A stretch of DNA of 64,000 nucleotides, taken from assembly GCA_017416425.1 (NCBI GenBank), contig JAFQCL010000016.1, forward strand, positions 19,061-83,060. Reading direction: 5' to 3'. A program made the position numbers and the translations under genes. The DNA comes from Clostridia bacterium (lineage in GTDB: Bacteria; Bacillota; Clostridia; Christensenellales; CAG-138). The notes under the pieces were generated by a model. That model was not told the DNA's origin. It did no database searches and saw only the letters and a list, made by a program, of their open reading frames with translations. Below, in pieces: positions 34,801 to 42,681 of the stretch. Each line of letters opens with the position of its first letter. Positions within the stretch are counted from its first letter, which is position 1.

Positions 34801-35017
34801 TATGCGAAAGGATGCTGGCTTTGAGGTCGTTGACCATATAGCGATAGGCTATAGCGGCAAAGGACGCATGGATGACGTGATCAAGCGTTTTGAGGCTGAA
34901 ATCAAATCAGAAACTCTTGCAGATGAGATCGCGAACGGCATAGCAGATGATGGCTTCATCCGTGATTGGGAGATAAACGGCGAGACGATAACCATATCGG
35001 TATCAAAGCTTAAATAA
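31895..35017 (+). CDS. ileS: Isoleucine--tRNA ligase, type 2-like
   Basis: 1,040 residues, the length of the eukaryote-like type 2 IleRS rather than the roughly 920 of the common bacterial form. It contains HVGH (the HIGH motif, near residue 55) in GPPTANGRPHVGH, a CP1 editing domain with TTTPWTLPSN, a CPRCGTA zinc-like pair, WFDSGSMP, and KMSKH near residue 590, then the anticodon-binding part. Start ATG 31895 follows GGAGGG; an upstream in-frame ATG at 31748 lies inside the T-box and is not used. Type 2 enzymes are typically resistant to mupirocin; this is inference from length and motifs. Confidence 0.93.
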   Translation: MYKKVSTSLNFVPREHEVLEFWKEHSIFELSTQHRKGCEPFTFYDGPPTANGRPHVGHVLTRSIKDIIPRYKTMKGYDVLRKAGWDTHGLPVELEVEKLLGLDGKKQIEEYGVEPFIAECKRSVWKYKSEWEAMSERVGYWADMKHPYITYDNNYIESEWWALKKIYDKGLLYKGHKIVPYCPRCGTALASHEVAQGYKDVKETSIFVTFPVIDGDASLLAWTTTPWTLPSNVALCVNAAEDYVKVDFEGQRLIMAKALVETVLGEGAEIVAEFKGEELVGTEYEPLFDFPIDHKDKKGFRVVEDGYVTLDSGSGVVHIAPAFGADDQRVGMRFDLPFVQLVDTAGCICGGTPWDGVFVKDADKLIMENLKASGKLFRKLEFEHSYPFCWRCDTPLIYYPRESWFIRMTAVREKLLEYNRRVNWIPDNIKEGRMGNFLENVIDWGISRERYWGTPLPVWMCECGHIHVVGSRQELHDLNNDVPLDIELHKPFLDPITFPCEKCGKPMHREPVVIDCWFDSGSMPFAQYHYPFENVEEFHRRYPANFISEAVDQTRGWFYTLLAIATCLFDDPAFLNCIVLGLVLDKDGIKMSKHKGNVVDPWDVLEAQGADAVRWYFYTASSPWLPNRFGKEAVSEYQRKFMGTLWNTYAFYILYADIDEFDPKAHRLIPENLSAMDRWVLSRLNSTVKKVDEMLSRFQITEAGRELNSFVDELSNWYVRRGRERYWGSEMTPDKEAAYMTLYTVLETMIRLSAPFVPFMTESMYQNMVRTVDKNAPLSVHLCDYPICDESFVDTELERNMHRVLDIVTLGRSARNTAAIKNRQPLSQMYVQGKALPEMYTDIIASELNVKEVMFVDDASGFVSYKVKPQLKTLGPKYGKLLRGISAYLAEDNIGDIIVATHTRGEDYSFEIDGTTVVLSSADVLVETKKREGFISECMDDLAVVLNTELTDELIDEGMLREVVSKIQNMRKDAGFEVVDHIAIGYSGKGRMDDVIKRFEAEIKSETLADEIANGIADDGFIRDWEINGETITISVSKLK

Positions 35018-35034
35018 AAGACCATATATAAAAA

Positions 35035-35072
35035 CGTTCCTTTGGCACTTTTGCCTTAGGAACGATTTTTTT
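35035..35072. terminator. Bidirectional terminator of ileS and the glycerate kinase gene
   Basis: CGTTCCT (35035-35041) pairs with AGGAACG (35058-35064), extended inward by GGC/GCC, with seven T behind it on the plus strand and TTTTTATAT on the minus strand. One arm overlaps the last codons of the minus-strand gene. Confidence 0.8.
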
Positions 35073-36204
35073 GCGCTATTGCGCGCATGATCTGTTCTAT
35101 GCATGCGCTTATGTTATCGCAGGTACGCTGCTTTTGAAGCGCCTCCTTTAGTGAACATGGAGCGTGCTGTATCGAAATGCATACGTCAAGCCCCGCTTCA
35201 TTGAGCGCGCTGATTGCGCTAATGTCAAGGCTTCCTGCGATGCCGATTGTAAAGACGCCATACTTCTTTGCAAATTTAGCGCTTTTTATAGGCGCTTTTC
35301 CCATGAGAGTTTGTCTGTCCATCCTACCTTCGCCCGTTATAAATATATCTGCGTTTGAAATAGCTTGTCCTAAAATGGTTTCATTTAGAATTACATCCGC
35401 TCCCGATACCATTTGCGCATTTAATATAGCTAAAAATGCATACCCAAGCCCGCCTGCCGCGCCTGCGCCCCGGAAAATATCTGCATTGGGAACCGCAATA
35501 TCACGTGCGGCCAATGTGAAGCGCTTTGCACCAAGCTCAAGAATAGAGATATCATTGTCGCTTGCGCCCTTTTGACGCGCGAACACATGCGCTGCGCCAT
35601 TTTCGCCAAGCAAAGGATTTGAAACATCACATGCAACTTTAAAAGAGCAATCTAAAAGGCGTTTATCAGCATAGGAAGCGTCTATGTATGTGATATTACA
35701 CATATTCTTACCCACAAACTCCTTTATTTCATCTTGGCGGATATAAAATCTATAGCCAAGCGCAGCAAGCATGCCCATGCCGCAGTCGTTGGTAGCGCTT
35801 CCGCCAAGGCCGATCGTAAAATTTCTAAAACCGCGCTCTATGGCGTCAAGTATCATTATGCCAAGGCCGAATGTTGTGGTAAAGAGCGGATCACGTTCGC
35901 TTGTATCAAGAAGTCCCATGCCGCAGCACGAGGCGGACTCGATAATGACAGTACTATCAGGCATTATCGCGTATTCGCTTACAATATTGCGCATGAGCGG
36001 ATCTTTGGTATGCACTGAATGCCTTTTTGCACTGGGCTTGCCCATCAGCATAGCTTGCATCATACCTTCGCCTCCGTCGGAAAGGCAGAACACCTCAACA
36101 TTGGCATCGGGTATGGCTCGAAGAACACCCTCTTTTGCGGCGTTTCCGGCGGTAAACGAGCTTACGCTTCCTTTAAACGAATCTATGGCAATTACAACTT
36201 TCAC
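35056..36204 (-). CDS. Glycerate 2-kinase
   Basis: 382 residues of the GlxK/GarK family, which phosphorylates D-glycerate to 2-phosphoglycerate. Visible are AIDSFKGSVSS at the start, SDGGEGM, GLGGSATNDCGMGML, GAGAAGGLGYAF and ITGEGRMDRQTLMGK. GTG 36204 is the best start: AAGAGGT lies 6 bases upstream. Longer versions would add a hydrophobic stretch foreign to the family. It is downstream of prs on the same strand, but a hairpin and a separate TATAAT stand between them, so it has its own promoter. Confidence 0.9.
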   Translation of the reverse strand: MKVVIAIDSFKGSVSSFTAGNAAKEGVLRAIPDANVEVFCLSDGGEGMMQAMLMGKPSAKRHSVHTKDPLMRNIVSEYAIMPDSTVIIESASCCGMGLLDTSERDPLFTTTFGLGIMILDAIERGFRNFTIGLGGSATNDCGMGMLAALGYRFYIRQDEIKEFVGKNMCNITYIDASYADKRLLDCSFKVACDVSNPLLGENGAAHVFARQKGASDNDISILELGAKRFTLAARDIAVPNADIFRGAGAAGGLGYAFLAILNAQMVSGADVILNETILGQAISNADIFITGEGRMDRQTLMGKAPIKSAKFAKKYGVFTIGIAGSLDISAISALNEAGLDVCISIQHAPCSLKEALQKQRTCDNISACIEQIMRAIAQKNRS

Positions 36205-36248
36205 AAGCGTACCTCTTAATATAAGTATTATGTTTTTTATTATAACAT

Positions 36249-36271
36249 AAAAACCGGGATACATATCCCGG
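36249..36271 (-). terminator. Terminator of prs
   Basis: CCGGGATA/TATCCCGG palindrome (36254-36271) followed on the minus strand by TTTTTATG. Confidence 0.75.
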
Positions 36272-36292
36272 CATATATAAAAGGTGAAAGTC

Positions 36293-37303
36293 TTAGTCCA
36301 GATCTATATGCGTTGATACTCCGGCAAAGCTTGCATCGTAGAGCTTTTGCTCGAGATGTCCGTACATATATTGGGTGGTCTTTCTGTCGTGTATGGTACG
36401 AACGGTTTGCGCAAACAGGGGAGCGGCTGATATTACACGGATCTTGTCAGAGTGTGCCAGAACGGGACATTCGACTGTGTCGGTTGTAACAACGAGTTTG
36501 AGCGGACTGTTATTTATCCTCTCAACGGTCTTTGGGCTTGTTACAGCGGCATGGGAGAGGAATGCGAGGACATTTCTTGCGCCTTTATCCATGAGTCCTT
36601 CGGCAACATCTATGAGCGTACCGCCCGATATGGTGAAATCATCAACTATCAGGCAGTTTTTATTTTTAACATCGCCGATTATTTCAAGTATTTCGGCATG
36701 CTCGCTGTGATCGCTTCTGGTCTTATCTCCTATTGCGGTGAGACAGCCAAGCTCTGCCGCAAATTGGCGTGCGTTTTTGGCAAAGCCTGCATCGGGAGAG
36801 ACAACTACCAGATCATCATTTACGATACCGAGCCTCCTGGCATATTCCGCCAGAACCTTGCGATATTGCAAATGATCGACCGGTTTTGAGAAGAAGCCCT
36901 GAACCTGAGGCGCATGAAGATCCATAGTGATAACACGGTCAACGCCGACTTTTTCGATACAGTCGGCACATACCTTTCCTCGTATACTAACGCGTGGCTC
37001 ATCTTTTTTATCGCCCTTTGCATAGCTATAATAGGGTATAACAGCCGTAATATTTGCGGCACTGGCACGCTTGAACGCATCGATCCAGAATAAAAGCTCC
37101 GTAAATTCATCGTTGGGGTCTATGCCGATGGTCTGCACGATATATACATCCTTATCGCGGATGGATTCGTCAACTCGTACGTAAATATTACCTTCTGAGA
37201 ACTTCTTAGAAAATGATTGACCTTTTTCTACGCCCAGATAGGCGCACATCTTATCAGCAAAGCTGGTCGAAGTACGGCCGGCAAATATTTTTATATCAGG
37301 CAT
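36293..37303 (-). CDS. prs: Ribose-phosphate pyrophosphokinase with altered PRPP loop
   Basis: 336 residues. Makes PRPP from ribose 5-phosphate and ATP for nucleotide, His and Trp synthesis. The catalytic stretch SYAKGDKKDEPRVSIRGKV and the TMDLHAPQVQGFF flap are of the class I kind. The PRPP loop, normally VDD-x-x-D-T-x-G-T, reads VDDFTISGGTL here, with the third acidic residue replaced; plant class II enzymes show a similar SGGTL ending. ATG 37303 follows AAAGGAGG. A second, conventional prs may exist elsewhere in the genome. Confidence 0.88.
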   Translation of the reverse strand: MPDIKIFAGRTSTSFADKMCAYLGVEKGQSFSKKFSEGNIYVRVDESIRDKDVYIVQTIGIDPNDEFTELLFWIDAFKRASAANITAVIPYYSYAKGDKKDEPRVSIRGKVCADCIEKVGVDRVITMDLHAPQVQGFFSKPVDHLQYRKVLAEYARRLGIVNDDLVVVSPDAGFAKNARQFAAELGCLTAIGDKTRSDHSEHAEILEIIGDVKNKNCLIVDDFTISGGTLIDVAEGLMDKGARNVLAFLSHAAVTSPKTVERINNSPLKLVVTTDTVECPVLAHSDKIRVISAAPLFAQTVRTIHDRKTTQYMYGHLEQKLYDASFAGVSTHIDLD

Positions 37304-37411
37304 GTTTGTGCCTCCTTTCGTTTTTCGCCATTATTCTATCAGATTGTATGCGTATTAGCAACATACAAAGATTTTATATTCACTTAAACCCTAAAAAAAC
37401 TTTAATTTTTA

Positions 37412-37440
37412 TTGATTGTGAGAAAAAGAAGTGGTATCAT
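37412..37440 (+). promoter_or_regulatory. Promoter directly abutting the MATE start codon
   Basis: TTGATT (37412-37417), 17 bases, TATCAT (37435-37440). The ATG at 37448 lies where transcription should begin, so the mRNA would be leaderless or nearly so. No SD is seen in front of the ATG. Confidence 0.45.
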
Positions 37441-37447
37441 AGCAGGC

Positions 37448-38872
37448 ATGAGTAAAATAGGATTAATATCGTATTTAAAGACTTTATTTAATGACAGGGC
37501 ATTGTGGAGGACGATGCTCGCTCTTGCCTTACCCATTGCGCTTCAAAATCTGCTTACAAGCTCGCTTTCGCTAATAGATACCGTAATGGTGGGAAGCCTT
37601 GGCAGTTTATCCATATCCGCTTTGGGATATGGCTCTCAGGTAACGTTTTTTGCAAATATAGTAATGTTCGGTTTCTCATCGGGAGGCGCCATATTTGTAG
37701 CTCAATACTGGGGAAATCGCGACATGAAGGGTATTGCAAAGTCGATAGGTTTGCTTTTGACATTTAATATACCTGTTTCGCTGTTGTTTTTTTGCGCGGC
37801 AAGATTTGCGCCCGAATTTTTGATCTCAATATTTACTGAGGATGCCCTTGCAATAGCTGAAGGTGCGAAATATCTTGAAATTGCGTCATTTTCGTATATA
37901 GGAGTCGCGCTTACACAAACTTTATCCATACCATTAAGATCTACGGAGGATGTTAAGACCCCGATTATCGCGAGCGGGATTTCGGTCGTACTCAATACCC
38001 TTCTTAACTATTGCTTTATAAACGGAAATTTTGGATTTCCCGCAATGGGAATCGAAGGCGCTGCTTTAGCGACGAGCATATCTGCAAATATAGCGGCAGC
38101 TTTATTGATAGTAATATGCCTTATGAGGAAGAATATCATAGGTAAGAGCATAAAGGATATGTTTACGTTTGATTGGTCGTTTATGAAAGCTTTTTTAAAA
38201 AAATCGCTGCCGGTGCTAATAAATGAAACCCTTTGGGCTCTTGGCGTGCTTGGCTTTAACATGGTGCTTGGAAGGCTTGGCACCGATAATTATTCCGCGC
38301 TCACCATAACAAAGACAGTTGAAAACATTGCATTTGTGTTTTATATAGGTATATGTCATGCATGCAATGTTACTGTTGCAAAGAACGTGGGCGCGGGAAA
38401 TATCGCGCAGGCAAAGCGCCATGCGACCCAGTTTATGATAATTGAGCCTGTACTTGCACTATTGGTGGGTATAATGGTGCTGATCTTAAGAGCTCCTATT
38501 TTGAGCCTCTTTAACATATCGGATGCAGAAAGGACAGTAGCCATGGCCTTGCTTTTGATATATGGTATTGAGCTGGGAGCTAGAAATTTACCATATATCG
38601 CAGTCGTAGGCGTATTCAGAGGCGGAGGAGATTCAAAGGCAGGCATGCGATATGATCTCACCTGTCAATGGCTTATTGCCTTGCCCGCTGTTATAATATC
38701 GGGTCTTATATTAAAACTTGATTTTGTGCTTGTATATCTGATTATGCTGCTGTTTGAGGATATTCCAAAAACAGTGCTGTGTATAAGACGATTTAAGAGT
38801 ATGAAGTGGATAATGCCGGTTACCGAATCGGGTAAGCGTGCGCTTGAATTAGAGTTGGAGGAAAGAGTTTAA
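37448..38872 (+). CDS. MATE family efflux protein
   Basis: 474 residues with about 12 membrane helices in two similar halves: an inner start LALPIALQNLLTSSLSLIDTVMVGSLG in half one and LPVLINETLWALGVLGFNMVLGRLG in half two. It should export cationic drugs or metabolites against Na+ or H+. The ATG at 37448 has no clear SD; TTG 37412 is an in-frame alternative but falls in the -35 box. Its stop overlaps the psuG start by one base, so efflux and pseudouridine breakdown are co-expressed. The reason for this pairing is not evident. Confidence 0.88.
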   Translation: MSKIGLISYLKTLFNDRALWRTMLALALPIALQNLLTSSLSLIDTVMVGSLGSLSISALGYGSQVTFFANIVMFGFSSGGAIFVAQYWGNRDMKGIAKSIGLLLTFNIPVSLLFFCAARFAPEFLISIFTEDALAIAEGAKYLEIASFSYIGVALTQTLSIPLRSTEDVKTPIIASGISVVLNTLLNYCFINGNFGFPAMGIEGAALATSISANIAAALLIVICLMRKNIIGKSIKDMFTFDWSFMKAFLKKSLPVLINETLWALGVLGFNMVLGRLGTDNYSALTITKTVENIAFVFYIGICHACNVTVAKNVGAGNIAQAKRHATQFMIIEPVLALLVGIMVLILRAPILSLFNISDAERTVAMALLLIYGIELGARNLPYIAVVGVFRGGGDSKAGMRYDLTCQWLIALPAVIISGLILKLDFVLVYLIMLLFEDIPKTVLCIRRFKSMKWIMPVTESGKRALELELEERV

Positions 38873-39774
38873 TGAAGCTTGTAATGTCAGAAGAGGTGAA
38901 AAAGGCGGTACACTCAGCAAAGCCGGTGGTCGCTCTTGAAAGTACTATAATAACACATGGAATGTCCTATCCTAAGAACATAGAGACTGCATTTATGTGC
39001 GAAGAAGCGGTGCGTGAAATGGGAGCGATTCCGGCAACCTGCGCTGTTATAAATGGAAAACTATGTGCAGGACTTAGCCGTGAGCAGATAGAAGAACTGG
39101 GAAAGGCCGGAACGAGTGTTATAAAAGGCTCAAGGAGAGATCTCCCCATATTGGAGGCAAGAAAACTTACAGCATCGGCTACCGTTTCCGCGACAATGGT
39201 TATTGCCGCAAAGGCAGGTGTGCGTGTGTTTGCAACGGGCGGTGTAGGCGGTGTACATAGTATAGCGGAGCAAGGGCTTGACATATCATCGGACATGGAT
39301 GAACTATCACATACACCGGTTGCTGTTGTTTGCGCCGGAATAGTTAGTGTGCTTGATACAGGAAAGACCTTGGAATATCTTGGGACAAAGGGTGTTCCGG
39401 TTGTCGTTTACGGCTCCGATGAATTTCCCGGGTTTTATACAAGAAGCAGTGGATACAAGGCATATTATCGTTCTGATGACGTAACTGAGCTATCGAATAT
39501 GATACGTTGTCTTTCATATGTTGGAACGGGCATGATAATCGCAAATCCGATACCCAAGGAGGCTGCGCTTGAATATGAGACGGTAAGTGAATATACGGAG
39601 ATTGCAGTAACCGAGGCAAAAAATCTTGGCATAGCCAGCAAAGAGCTTACACCCTTCATATTAAAAAGAGTAGCTGAGCTTTCGAAGGGAAAATGCCAAG
39701 AAGCAAACATAGCACTTTTGGTAAATAATGCAAGACTTGCAGCCAGGATAGCAAAGGAATTGTATGTTCTATAG
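38872..39774 (+). CDS. psuG: Pseudouridine-5'-phosphate glycosidase
   Basis: Splits pseudouridine 5'-phosphate into uracil and ribose 5-phosphate. 300 residues. Characteristic stretches are VVALESTIITHGMSYP, GLSREQIEELG, VFATGGVGGVH, DISSDMDELSHTPVAVVCAG and the KTLEYLGTKGVPVV and YRSDDV region, with the active Lys in GTSVIKGSRRDLP. The usual partner kinase PsuK is absent. The start overlaps the MATE stop (TAATG), so it depends on the same transcript. Confidence 0.93.
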   Translation: MKLVMSEEVKKAVHSAKPVVALESTIITHGMSYPKNIETAFMCEEAVREMGAIPATCAVINGKLCAGLSREQIEELGKAGTSVIKGSRRDLPILEARKLTASATVSATMVIAAKAGVRVFATGGVGGVHSIAEQGLDISSDMDELSHTPVAVVCAGIVSVLDTGKTLEYLGTKGVPVVVYGSDEFPGFYTRSSGYKAYYRSDDVTELSNMIRCLSYVGTGMIIANPIPKEAALEYETVSEYTEIAVTEAKNLGIASKELTPFILKRVAELSKGKCQEANIALLVNNARLAARIAKELYVL

Positions 39775-39783
39775 CTCTTTGTT

Positions 39784-39835
39784 TTATCAGGTTTCACACT
39801 TCGTTTACATGTGTGAAAAAATATTAGCCTGATAA
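39784..39835. terminator. Nested inverted repeat after psuG
   Basis: Outer TTATCAGG/CCTGATAA (39784-39791 and 39828-39835) encloses inner TTTCACAC/GTGTGAAA (39792-39799 and 39811-39818) with A-rich sequence behind it. It probably acts as terminator before the ftsH promoter. Confidence 0.6.
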
Positions 39836-39903
39836 GTTAATTGAACTTGCAAAAAACATGTGGTATTCTATATTGATAGGATGTACAAAATAGGAGGTGC
39901 CAA

Positions 39904-41979
39904 TTGAACAAAAAGAAGAACTTTGGTGGCGTAGCGCTTATCATTATTACACTCATCACCGGTTTTGCCATTCTTGCTTTGACCGGTCTGTTTGATATGT
40001 CCACGCCGGAAGAAATGAATTATAAAGAATTTTTGACTATGGTTCGAGATGAGCATATAGTTGCCGTACAGGTACGCGATGATGTTATATATGCTATTAC
40101 AGACGAGTCGGAATATACAGTTGAGGATTTCTTTAAAAGATCAAAATACGATATTTACAGTATAATGCCATCGGATGATGCGTTTACTGCTGATATGACT
40201 GCGATTGCCGCTTCAATTACAGGGAAAAATCCATCGGAAATCACGTATGCCGACTATCCATTTGAGTACAAAAAACTTCAGACTGAGGGCGCATCTGTTT
40301 GGTCGTATATACTGCCTCTCATACTTTCTATGGCGGCAATATTCCTATTTTATTATTTCCTCATAATAAGGCCTCAAACGGGTGGTAAGCAGATGCAGAA
40401 TTTCACCAGAAGCAGGGCAAGGGCTACCATGGGAAATGAGAATAAGGTAACCTTTAACGATGTAGAAGGTGCAGATGAGGAAAAGCAGGAGCTTGCTGAA
40501 ATAGTTGATTTTTTACGTTCCCCAAGACGATTTACCGACATGGGCGCTCGTATTCCAAAGGGTGTACTTCTTGTAGGCCCTCCCGGTACGGGTAAGACAT
40601 TGCTTGCAAAAGCCGTTGCAGGTGAAGCGAATGTACCGTTCTTTTCAATATCCGGTTCTGATTTTGTTGAGATGTATGTTGGTGTTGGCGCAAGCAGAGT
40701 GCGCGATATGTTCAGTACAGCTAAAAAATGCGCCCCCGCGATAATTTTCATCGATGAGATCGATGCGGTTGGCAGACAAAGAGGAGCGGGTCTTGGCGGA
40801 GGTCATGATGAGCGTGAGCAGACTTTGAATCAGCTCCTTGTTGAGATGGATGGCTTTGCGCTTAATGAAGGTATTATTATAATCGCTGCTACCAATCGCC
40901 CGGACATACTTGACCCGGCATTGCTCCGTCCCGGAAGATTTGACAGGCAGATAACTGTGCATATACCAGACCTTAAAGGCAGAGAGGCTATATTAAGAGT
41001 ACATGCAAGGAATAAACCCATTGCTGATGATGTGGATTTCAATGTGATTGCAAGGAGTACACCCGGATTTACGGGCGCCGATCTTGCGAACGTGCTGAAT
41101 GAGGCGGCAATACTCACCGCGCGTTATGACAAGAAGAAGATCACCATGGAGGAAATAGAGGAAGCTATAGCGAGGGTAATGATAGGACCCGAGAAGCGTT
41201 CTCGAATAATATCTGAGGAGGATAGACGCTGCACCGCCTACCATGAAGGAGGACACGCTATACTTGCGCTTAGACTTGAAAAGTGCGATCCCGTTCATGA
41301 GATATCGATAATACCGAGAGGAATGGCAGCGGGCTACACCATGTCGCTTCCGAAGCAGGATCATGACCATATAACGAAAAACAAGCTGCTCGACAGCATT
41401 TGTCAGCTTCTTGGCGGCAGGGTGGCTGAGGAGATCGTGCTTGGGGACGTATCGACAGGCGCATATAATGATCTTCAGCGCGCAAGCAAGATAGCAAAGA
41501 GCATGGTGGTCGAGTATGGCATGAGCAGCAGTATAGGTCCTGTTTACCTTGGCGGCCAAATGGAGGTATTCCTTGGCAAGGAGCTGGGGCATAGTCGTGA
41601 CTATTCGGATGAGCTTGCTGCAAAAATAGATGCCGAAGTGCGTGCTATAATCGACGAGCAGTACGAAAAAGCAAAGAGAATACTTACAAGCGATAGAGCT
41701 CTTTTAGATAAGCTTACTGATATCCTGTTGGAATACGAGGTAATAACGGGAGCCGAATTTGTAAAGATCGCAAATGGTGAGGAGCCTGAGCTTATTCCTT
41801 ATCGACAAAAGACCGAACAGCGTGATAAAGCAAGAGCCGCAGCGAGCGAAAAATATAAGAACAGGCGAAGAGTAGATGATCAAAATCCTCTGAGGAATGT
41901 GAACGATCCTTTTGGCTATCAGGATAATGATAATAACACCTCAAACGGTAATGATGGCGATATGAGTAATAAGGAGTAA
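39904..41979 (+). CDS. ftsH: ATP-dependent zinc metalloprotease FtsH
   Basis: 691 residues. Two membrane helices (about 10-30 and 133-153) flank a small extracytoplasmic domain. The AAA+ domain has Walker A GPPGTGKT (225-232), Walker [12 protein letters not shown] (280-290), and the second region of homology [20 protein letters not shown]. The protease domain has HEGGH (447-451; the family usually has HEAGH) and the third zinc ligand region [12 protein letters not shown]. The tail is Asn/Asp rich. It degrades misassembled membrane and regulatory proteins. The start is TTG 39904, with GGAGGTG six bases upstream. Confidence 0.96.
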   Translation: MNKKKNFGGVALIIITLITGFAILALTGLFDMSTPEEMNYKEFLTMVRDEHIVAVQVRDDVIYAITDESEYTVEDFFKRSKYDIYSIMPSDDAFTADMTAIAASITGKNPSEITYADYPFEYKKLQTEGASVWSYILPLILSMAAIFLFYYFLIIRPQTGGKQMQNFTRSRARATMGNENKVTFNDVEGADEEKQELAEIVDFLRSPRRFTDMGARIPKGVLLVGPPGTGKTLLAKAVAGEANVPFFSISGSDFVEMYVGVGASRVRDMFSTAKKCAPAIIFIDEIDAVGRQRGAGLGGGHDEREQTLNQLLVEMDGFALNEGIIIIAATNRPDILDPALLRPGRFDRQITVHIPDLKGREAILRVHARNKPIADDVDFNVIARSTPGFTGADLANVLNEAAILTARYDKKKITMEEIEEAIARVMIGPEKRSRIISEEDRRCTAYHEGGHAILALRLEKCDPVHEISIIPRGMAAGYTMSLPKQDHDHITKNKLLDSICQLLGGRVAEEIVLGDVSTGAYNDLQRASKIAKSMVVEYGMSSSIGPVYLGGQMEVFLGKELGHSRDYSDELAAKIDAEVRAIIDEQYEKAKRILTSDRALLDKLTDILLEYEVITGAEFVKIANGEEPELIPYRQKTEQRDKARAAASEKYKNRRRVDDQNPLRNVNDPFGYQDNDNNTSNGNDGDMSNKE

Positions 41980-42000
41980 AACGCTAAGCTTTAAGAACAA

Positions 42001-42039
42001 AAAATCAGCCTGAGATCATTGATATCACAGGCTGATTTT
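42001..42039. terminator. Bidirectional terminator between ftsH and the nitroreductase gene
   Basis: AAAATCAGCCTG (42001-42012) pairs perfectly with CAGGCTGATTTT (42028-42039), followed by TT and preceded by AA. Confidence 0.88.
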
Positions 42040-42051
42040 TTATGGGTGGAT

Positions 42052-42600
42052 TTAGCTCCAAACCACACGTCCATTGGGGTCGTGCTCAACTATCCTAAGT
42101 GGATCTGAGGGATAGCCGATGGCGGCGCCGGCATATACGGTGTTGCCACAAGGCACGCCAAGTTCAGTCATTATGCTGCGTACAGATGGGGTCTTACAGG
42201 CATGTAGGAATATATTTATCCAGCAGGAGCCAAGACCCAGAGCGGATGCGGCAAGGAATATGTTTTCAAGCGCGCAGGAGCAGTCCTGACAGGAAAAGGG
42301 ATTTTCGGTCGGAGCGCTTACCAAAATCAGATACGGTGCATCATAGTGAGGCCTAAATGAAGCATCTATTTCTCTTGAGTAATAGAGCTCCCCACTTAGT
42401 ATCGCTTCTACGACAGCATTTATCAAGCGAGTAAGGTTTTCCCCGGATACAACGGTAAAATGAGTTTCCTGACGGTTCATCGCGGTCGGTGCGTGAAGCC
42501 CTGCTTTTATAATGGCTTCAAGCTTATCATGCTCTACAGCTATGGATTCATAGGCACGACAACTATGGCGATTTAAAATGTGATCATAAGCTTCGTTCAT
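42052..42600 (-). CDS. Nitroreductase family flavoprotein
   Basis: 182 residues, probably a dimeric FMN enzyme that reduces quinones or nitro compounds with NAD(P)H. NRHSCRAYES at the start and LHAPTAMNRQ give the phosphate-binding part of the FMN site; LENIFLAASALGLGSCWI is the usual dimer-core helix. A small Cys cluster CQDCSC (near 118) precedes that helix. It starts at ATG 42600 behind AAGGAGG. Single gene; the natural substrate is not predictable. Confidence 0.88.
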   Translation of the reverse strand: MNEAYDHILNRHSCRAYESIAVEHDKLEAIIKAGLHAPTAMNRQETHFTVVSGENLTRLINAVVEAILSGELYYSREIDASFRPHYDAPYLILVSAPTENPFSCQDCSCALENIFLAASALGLGSCWINIFLHACKTPSVRSIMTELGVPCGNTVYAGAAIGYPSDPLRIVEHDPNGRVVWS

Positions 42601-42681
42601 AATATCCTCCTTACAAAAGTATTTGTTTTATATGAATTATACACCGGTAAAATCCATAATATCAGCATTTTATTATATACT

